A DNA stretch of 9,426 nt from an uncultured Verrucomicrobia subdivision 3 bacterium (lineage in GTDB: Bacteria; Verrucomicrobiota; Verrucomicrobiae; Limisphaerales; CAMLLE01): contig CAMLLE010000081.1 in NCBI GenBank assembly GCA_946480555.1, positions 1 to 9,426 on the forward strand, read 5' to 3'. The notes below the pieces were generated by a model that was not told the DNA's origin, searched no databases, and saw nothing but the letters and a program-made list of their open reading frames with translations. Position numbers and translations under genes: made by a program. This document shows, piece after piece, positions 5,232-9,426 of the stretch (its first letter is position 1; every line of letters starts with the position of its first letter).

Positions 5232-6317
5232 TTTGCTGGGACGGTCAAACGCGCCGCGTTGATACAGATACCAAACCACGAGCGCGGCGCTCACGACGAT
5301 CGCGAGGGTGATCAACACCTGCCGCCGCACTTTGGCCGGTTCCGGATGTTCCCAATATCGCGCGATTTGCACGCTCAATTCGTAGAGCAGTTGCAGCGGA
5401 ATGAACATCGCCACCTGCGTAATCACTTCCGGTGTGGTCAGCACTGCGCCGAGGATGAGGTTGACCACGATCATGTAACGGCGCGCTTTGGAGAGGATCG
5501 AGTAGTTCAGCACGCCGATCTTCACGAGCGTCAGGATCACAACCGGCAGTTCGAAGCCGAGCCCCATTCCGAGCATGAATTTGCAGACGAAGCTGATGTA
5601 GTCCTCCGCTTTCCATTGGAAGGCATCAAACCCGAGCCAGTTCGAATACATCTGCGACGCCGCGAGCGCGAGCGGCATCAGCACAAAATAGCAGAAGGCT
5701 ACGCCGGTAAAGAAGAGGCCGCCGCCGAAGAACAATCCGCGATAAACATACTTCCGCTCGTTCAGCTTCAGCGCCGGAAAAACAAACGTCGCCACAAAAT
5801 ACAGAATGAACGGTCCGGCCAACACCATTCCGCCGTAAAACGCCACCTGCACGGCAACGATGAATCCTCCGGCGGGGCTGAGGTTGATGAGATCGATCTG
5901 CATCAACCGCGCGCGTTCTGCGACCGACGGATCCGTATCAACACGCCACGATAAAACCTGGTTTGTGCCGACGATTGTTGGCTCAACGCGAACGGCAATA
6001 AAGCGGTTCGTGCCCAGGTTCAGGGCGCGTTGCTGTTCTGGTTCAATCGGAAAAACGCCAAGTCGATTGGTGCCGTATAGCACGGTCGCAACCTGGTTGG
6101 TTCCGGGATAGGAAACAGTCGCCTTGGTGAGGGGCCGTTTGAGGAAGGTAACGACGTGATTGCCTGCGATGAGGCAAAGGAGCATCGCGATCACCAACGC
6201 AACCGCGCTCTTGACGAGCACCCAGCGGAGATCTTCCAGGTGCTCCAGGAATGATTTGACTGGTCCGCCTTCCGCTTCCGTTTCGTCAATGCGTTCCGCT
6301 TCCGGTTCTTCGGCCAT
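5193..6317 (-). CDS. tatC: Sec-independent protein translocase TatC (enlarged)
   Basis: TatC is the inner-membrane receptor that binds twin-arginine signal peptides and works with TatA to export folded proteins. Family features are FLEHLEDLR (23-31) before helix 1, FPALKLNERKYV (180-191) with F178 and E187 in the positions of the signal-recognition residues F94 and E103 of E. coli TatC, GLGFELP (252-258) with E256, and LTTPEV (293-298). At 374 residues it is far longer than the usual roughly 250. The first periplasmic loop (about 52-151) is expanded and has four GTN motifs at 72, 82, 102 and 117. A seventh hydrophobic segment (332-352) follows the normal six helices. The end is a poly-serine tail encoded by a palindrome. 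It lies 20 bases downstream of tatA. No Shine-Dalgarno is visible before the ATG at 6315-6317. Confidence 0.93.
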   Translation of the reverse strand: MAEEPEAERIDETEAEGGPVKSFLEHLEDLRWVLVKSAVALVIAMLLCLIAGNHVVTFLKRPLTKATVSYPGTNQVATVLYGTNRLGVFPIEPEQQRALNLGTNRFIAVRVEPTIVGTNQVLSWRVDTDPSVAERARLMQIDLINLSPAGGFIVAVQVAFYGGMVLAGPFILYFVATFVFPALKLNERKYVYRGLFFGGGLFFTGVAFCYFVLMPLALAASQMYSNWLGFDAFQWKAEDYISFVCKFMLGMGLGFELPVVILTLVKIGVLNYSILSKARRYMIVVNLILGAVLTTPEVITQVAMFIPLQLLYELSVQIARYWEHPEPAKVRRQVLITLAIVVSAALVVWYLYQRGAFDRPSKPSSSSSSSLVLE

Positions 6318-6337
6318 GACAGAAAGCGTTCAGCGAA

Positions 6338-6610
6338 TCAGGCTTTCGGGCCGGATGAAGATTGAGGCACGGTCTGCTGCGATTCGGCGGGAGGATTCTG
6401 CGGCAAACGGCGCGGAGCGGGCGGAGGTTCATCCGCCGCGTGCTGGATTTCATCGGTCACTTCGCGCGTGGCTTTCTTGAATTCCTTGATGCCCGTTCCC
6501 AGACCTTTCGCCAGTTCCGGCAACTTCTTCGCACCGAACAAAATCAAAACCACGGCGAGAATCAGGACGATTTCCCAGCCGCCAAGCATTGCTGCAAAAA
6601 TAGTATTCAT
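6338..6610 (-). CDS. tatA: Sec-independent protein translocase TatA
   Basis: This 90-residue protein has the TatA/B/E layout: a short periplasmic N-terminus, one membrane helix at about 12-25 with E13 near its start, the hinge FGAKKLPEL (25-33), an amphipathic helix to about residue 55, and a proline-rich, glutamine-rich disordered tail. TatA oligomers form the passage for folded substrates recruited by TatC, whose gene follows after 20 bases. I see no separate TatB in the window, so this protein may serve both roles, as in minimal TatAC systems; a tatB elsewhere cannot be excluded. M8 is an alternative start, but the ATG at 6608-6610 gives the more usual N-terminus. The 73-base gap from pal suggests the tat genes may be co-transcribed with the Tol-Pal genes. 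Confidence 0.92.
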   Translation of the reverse strand: MNTIFAAMLGGWEIVLILAVVLILFGAKKLPELAKGLGTGIKEFKKATREVTDEIQHAADEPPPAPRRLPQNPPAESQQTVPQSSSGPKA

Positions 6611-6683
6611 AAAACGAGCCGAAGCACGGTACGTCGGGTTGGCGGCTCAGTAAAGCGCCAAAACCGCGAGCCAGGGTTGTCGA

Positions 6684-7289
6684 TCAACGGGGATGAAGCA
6701 GGACGAATTCGTCGCGGCGGTTCCTGGCCCAGGCAGATTCGCCGTGGCTCATGTCGGCCGGACGGTCTTCGCCGTAGGTGCGGGTGGCGACGCGGGCCGG
6801 TTCAACTCCCATTGAGGCGAGCGCTTCGCGGGCCGCAAGCGCGCGACGTTCGCCAAGGGAGCGGTTGTATTCTTCAGTTCCACGTTCGTCGCAATGCCCC
6901 TCGACCAAAAGGCGCGCAGCGGGGTCATTCCGCAGCGCAGCAGCCACTGCGTCGAGCTTGGATTGCTCCGATGGGCTGATCGCGGAGCTGTCGTATCCGA
7001 AGTAGATCGTGTAAGCCGCCAGCGCTGCGCGATCCTGATTCATCTGATCGGGATCGAACGGAGCTGCTTCCCCGCCGCCGGGGGCGAGCGGATCTGAAAT
7101 TCCGTCGCCGTTCAACCCGGAGCCCGGACCAAAAGTTCCGCCTGGCGGAAGTCCTCCAGTAGTAAAGCCAGGACCTGTTCCGCTTCCCGACAATGGCGTC
7201 TGCGGATTCTTCTTCGTTTTGCAGCCCACCGCAGTCAGACCGAGCACCACGCCCAGTGCCAGCACCATCGAAAGTTTCGTCAGTTTCAT
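6684..7289 (-). CDS. pal: Peptidoglycan-associated lipoprotein Pal, second copy
   Basis: This is an outer-membrane lipoprotein whose OmpA-like domain grips peptidoglycan and interacts with TolA and TolB to hold the envelope together during division. The 201-residue product has a signal peptide with lipobox AVGC (C23), then a long glycine/proline-rich linker (about 31-80), then the OmpA-C domain. The Pal signature VEGHCDERGTEEYN is at 129-142, LGERRA at 145-150, and NRR at 190-192 closes the peptidoglycan site (D134 and R148 are the likely contacts). AGAAGG (minus strand, 7296-7301) is a good Shine-Dalgarno ahead of the ATG at 7287-7289. It lies 23 bases downstream of a paralogous pal. The two domains are clearly related, but the linkers differ completely, so this is an old tandem duplication rather than a recent copy. 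Confidence 0.9.
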   Translation of the reverse strand: MKLTKLSMVLALGVVLGLTAVGCKTKKNPQTPLSGSGTGPGFTTGGLPPGGTFGPGSGLNGDGISDPLAPGGGEAAPFDPDQMNQDRAALAAYTIYFGYDSSAISPSEQSKLDAVAAALRNDPAARLLVEGHCDERGTEEYNRSLGERRALAAREALASMGVEPARVATRTYGEDRPADMSHGESAWARNRRDEFVLLHPR

Positions 7290-7295
7290 GATTTG

Positions 7296-7301
7296 CCTTC
7301 T
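7296..7301 (-). promoter_or_regulatory. Shine-Dalgarno of the second pal
   Basis: AGAAGG on the minus strand lies 6 bases before the ATG at 7287-7289. It is one of only two clear Shine-Dalgarno sites in the window and supports this start. Confidence 0.6.
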
Positions 7302-7312
7302 GAATTGAAAAG

Positions 7313-7915
7313 TTACTGAGGCGGGCTCAGCAGAATGAACTCACCGCGACGATTCTGTCGCCAGGCTTCATCGTTGTGCGAAGGGTTCACCGGCCGATCC
7401 TCACCAAAGCTGAGCGTATCCACACGCCCGGCATCAATGCCGAGCCGGATCAATTCATCCCGAATCGCTTGGGCGCGACGTTCGCCCAGCGCGCGGTTGT
7501 ATTCCTCGGTGCCACGTTCATCACAATGACCTTCCACGCGCACAGCATCTTGGGCATGGGTTTTCAAGTAATCGGCCACCGCGGAGACCTTGGACTTCTC
7601 ATCCGAGCCAATGGCCGAACTGTCGAAGCCAAAATGAACGGTGTGAATCTTGAAAATGTCGGCGTCGTTCTTCCAGCTCTGACGATCCGCGGGATTACCC
7701 ATCGGATGCATCGGAGTTTCGGTCACGTCTCCCGTTCCCGGCATCTGGTTTGCGAAAGGATCGGTGACGGGCGGCATCGTTTGCACGTCCGGAACGTCGG
7801 CAATCGGCTGGTTCGGAATGTTCTCCACGCCCACTGGCTTTTTACGACAACCTACCGCCGCCACGGACATCGCCAATCCAATGGCGAGAAATGTCGTCAG
7901 ACGCATGACTTTCAT
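7313..7915 (-). CDS. pal: Peptidoglycan-associated lipoprotein Pal, first copy
   Basis: This 200-residue Pal paralogue lies 18 bases downstream of tolB, the normal place for pal. The signal peptide ends in AVGC with C23 as the lipidated residue, followed by basic residues RKK. The linker (about 27-85) is proline-rich and acidic, unlike the glycine-rich linker of the next copy. The OmpA-C domain shows HFGFDSSAI (93-101), the signature VEGHCDERGTEEYN, LGERRAQAIRDEL and NRRGEF near the end, so the peptidoglycan-binding residues are all present. A weak purine stretch (CGAAAGA) precedes the ATG at 7913-7915; the ATG three codons later is an alternative. This copy is the likelier canonical Tol partner from its position. 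Whether the two act together or under different conditions cannot be told from sequence. Confidence 0.9.
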   Translation of the reverse strand: MKVMRLTTFLAIGLAMSVAAVGCRKKPVGVENIPNQPIADVPDVQTMPPVTDPFANQMPGTGDVTETPMHPMGNPADRQSWKNDADIFKIHTVHFGFDSSAIGSDEKSKVSAVADYLKTHAQDAVRVEGHCDERGTEEYNRALGERRAQAIRDELIRLGIDAGRVDTLSFGEDRPVNPSHNDEAWRQNRRGEFILLSPPQ

Positions 7916-7933
7916 TCGTATCTTTCGAAAGGG

Positions 7934-9109
7934 CTATTTGGCCCAACTGGGTTGCGAACTGCTGCCCGAAATTCGCGTGACATCCTTGTACTGTTTAGTC
8001 GGCACGTCAAGTAGAGACAGGCCGCGCTTGCCGCCGCTCTGCCGCCGCGTAAACGCCAGCGTGCGCGAGTTCGGCGCCCATGTCGGATCCTCACCTTGAA
8101 CCAGCTCCGTCACCGTTCCGCTCGCGGTGTCCAGCACGCAAATCCGGAAGCTGCCCATTTGCGAAGTGAAGGCGAGATACTTGCCGTCCGGCGACCACTC
8201 AGGCTCGGTGGGATTCAAGAAACCAGGCGTCGGCACCGACTTCACGGCTCCGCCTTCCACAGGGACTTTCGCCAGCATGCGGCGGCCTTTGATCTCGGTT
8301 GCAAACGTGATCGATTGACCGTCCGGCGACCAGCACGGTGACGACTCTGCCTCGCGTGTTGAAGTGAGCCGTTTCAGATTTGAGCCGTCGAGATTCGATA
8401 CATAAACGTCAGGGCTCCCGCCCTTGCTGAGGATCATGGCGACCTTGGTTCCGTCGAACGAAACCGCCGGGCTGATGCTGGAGCCGCCGTAGTAAGCCAC
8501 CTTGGTGCGCGCGCCAGTGGAAAGGTCGTGATAGAAAATCGCCGGGTTACCCAGTTTGTAAGAGGAGTAGCAAAGGCCGAATTTGCCCGGCGCCCAAGCC
8601 GGGGCTGCAACGATCGTCTTGTCAGCCGTCACTGCCTGCGGATTGAACCCGTCGAAATCGGCCACGTAAATCTCGCTGTTGTTGCCCGATCCGGATTTGT
8701 AAGCGATGCGCGTGCGCGCGATGCCTTTGCGGCCGTTGCCAATGGCTTCCACAAAATCATCCGCGAACGAATGCGCCTGACGCCGCAGCGAAGCACCGGA
8801 ATATGCCTTGCCGACCAGCTGCTGCTTCGTAATCGCATCCGTGGCGCGCGCCTGGAGGTTTCCATTCGCGCTGCCCGTGATCAGGTATTGCGCGGATTCT
8901 GCATTCGTGAACGCGAAGCCCTGCACGTAAAGATCGAACTGCAAAACCTCCGCGGCCTCGCCACTGATGCCGCTCATGGAAACCCAGATCGGGGGCACGC
9001 GGCCGGGGCCTTTGACGCTCACGTCGATGCCGATTTGCGCCCAGCTCTGGGCCGAGAGCAAAATCGTGGAGGCCAGTATTCCCAAACGAACCAAATGCGT
9101 TGTTCTCAT
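7934..9109 (-). CDS. tolB: Tol-Pal system protein TolB
   Basis: TolB is a periplasmic protein that links TolA to Pal. The 391-residue product has a Sec signal peptide with likely cleavage after SWA (residue 24), an N-terminal alpha/beta domain to about residue 130 that ends in the family-typical AHSFADDFVEAI (112-123), and a C-terminal beta-propeller. Propeller repeats are seen as APAWAPG (169-175), PAVSFDG (214-220), CWSPDG (259-264), EWSPDG (304-309) and TWAPNS (343-348), each followed by a hydrophobic strand. The ATG (9107-9109) overlaps the stop of the upstream TolA/TonB-like gene as ATGA, which suggests translational coupling. The first pal copy follows after 18 bases. Length fits the family, slightly below the roughly 430 residues of E. 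coli TolB. Confidence 0.93.
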   Translation of the reverse strand: MRTTHLVRLGILASTILLSAQSWAQIGIDVSVKGPGRVPPIWVSMSGISGEAAEVLQFDLYVQGFAFTNAESAQYLITGSANGNLQARATDAITKQQLVGKAYSGASLRRQAHSFADDFVEAIGNGRKGIARTRIAYKSGSGNNSEIYVADFDGFNPQAVTADKTIVAAPAWAPGKFGLCYSSYKLGNPAIFYHDLSTGARTKVAYYGGSSISPAVSFDGTKVAMILSKGGSPDVYVSNLDGSNLKRLTSTREAESSPCWSPDGQSITFATEIKGRRMLAKVPVEGGAVKSVPTPGFLNPTEPEWSPDGKYLAFTSQMGSFRICVLDTASGTVTELVQGEDPTWAPNSRTLAFTRRQSGGKRGLSLLDVPTKQYKDVTRISGSSSQPSWAK

Positions 9110-9426
9110 CCTAGTAGTTGTCGAATCGCGCTGATGTTGAAATTGATGGTCACTTCCCGCTGGCTTCTGGTTTCGGTCGCGGGCAGCGGTGCGGCAAACC
9201 GCACGTTGTTCAAGGTGTTCTGAACCGCGCGATCCGCAGCAGCGATACCCGAGCGCTTGACGATGCGCGACGAAATCACGTCCCCGTTCTTGGCGATGAC
9301 CACGACCGCTTCCACCGTGCCGGAATCATCCACCGAATCCGGGAGCTGCTTTGTCAGCTCACGGTAGTAAACGCTCTTCACGGCGTCGTAGAAGTTCGCG
9401 TAAGGAACACCACCGGTTCCGGGACC
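9106..9426 (-). CDS. TolA/TonB-like protein, C-terminal part (enters from right edge)
   Basis: The frame is open to the window edge and shows the last 106 residues of a longer protein. A GTG at 9379-9381 would make a short product, but the frame continues upstream with glycine-rich linker GPGTGG followed by PYANFYDAVKSVYYRELT, so the true start lies outside. The C-terminal domain has the TonB/TolA-C pattern: a short helix, strand VEAVVVIAKNGDV, helix IAAADRAVQNTL, then FAAPLP and a final strand. Such proteins span the periplasm from an inner-membrane anchor driven by a TolQR or ExbBD motor. Because it overlaps tolB by 4 bases and pal follows, TolA function is the best reading, and tolQ/tolR are expected further upstream. 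The name tolA is inferred from context; domain similarity alone would also allow TonB. Confidence 0.82.
   Translation of the reverse strand, partial: GPGTGGVPYANFYDAVKSVYYRELTKQLPDSVDDSGTVEAVVVIAKNGDVISSRIVKRSGIAAADRAVQNTLNNVRFAAPLPATETRSQREVTINFNISAIRQLLG

Noticed and set aside
6639..6661. Inverted repeat TTGGCG/CGCCAA between the second pal and tatA
   Set aside because: Only 6 bp of stem with an 11-base loop and no U-tract; too weak to call a terminator. The 73-base gap shows nothing else I can support.
7313..7915. Cysteine in the Pal signature (GHCDERG rather than GHADERG) as a novel change
   Set aside because: Both copies have it, and to my knowledge this variant is common in Pal proteins outside Enterobacteria.
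8528..9223. Plus-strand open frame (231 codons)
   Set aside because: It is the antisense of tolB and the TolA-like gene, with no signal or domain of its own.

Overview
The window reads as a bacterial chromosome segment from a Gram-negative lineage, most likely Verrucomicrobiota (Pedosphaera/Limisphaerales-like). This placement is inference. It rests on hopanoid radical-SAM genes, a TIGR04073 exosortase-associated protein, a Tol-Pal cluster with two Pal lipoproteins, and moderately GC-rich DNA in which most genes lack clear Shine-Dalgarno sites. No rRNA, tRNA, CRISPR array, transposase or phage gene was seen.

Region 1 (1-2695, minus strand) is a hopanoid-modification operon. In transcription order it has a 66-residue lipoprotein with a GTG start, hpnH (adenosylhopane radical-SAM enzyme), a DUF433 antitoxin and DUF5615 PIN-like toxin pair overlapping by ATGA, and the N-terminal third of hpnJ, which runs off the left edge. 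The toxin carries an apparent one-base frameshift near its C-terminus. A perfect 13-bp repeat lies just before both hpnH and hpnJ.

Region 2 (2696-3601) is a short divergent intergenic stretch followed by the only plus-strand gene, a secreted helical TPR-type protein. It ends in a hairpin and faces ispE.

Region 3 (3641-5047, minus) holds ispE, a kinase of the MEP isoprenoid pathway that ultimately feeds hopanoid synthesis, and upstream of it a TIGR04073-family envelope protein. A near-textbook intrinsic terminator lies between them, and its U-tract ends two bases before the ispE start codon.

Region 4 (5193-9426, minus) is an envelope operon: tolA/tonB C-terminus (entering from the right edge), tolB, pal, pal, tatA, tatC. 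TolA and TolB overlap by ATGA. The Tol-Pal genes maintain the outer membrane and TatA/TatC export folded proteins. TatC is unusually long, with an enlarged first periplasmic loop containing four GTN motifs, an extra C-terminal membrane helix, and a poly-serine tail encoded by a large imperfect palindrome that spans the stop codon.

No wholly new system is evident. The most unusual items are the palindrome at the tatC end, the terminator abutting ispE, the frameshifted toxin-antitoxin pair inside the hopanoid operon, and the enlarged TatC.
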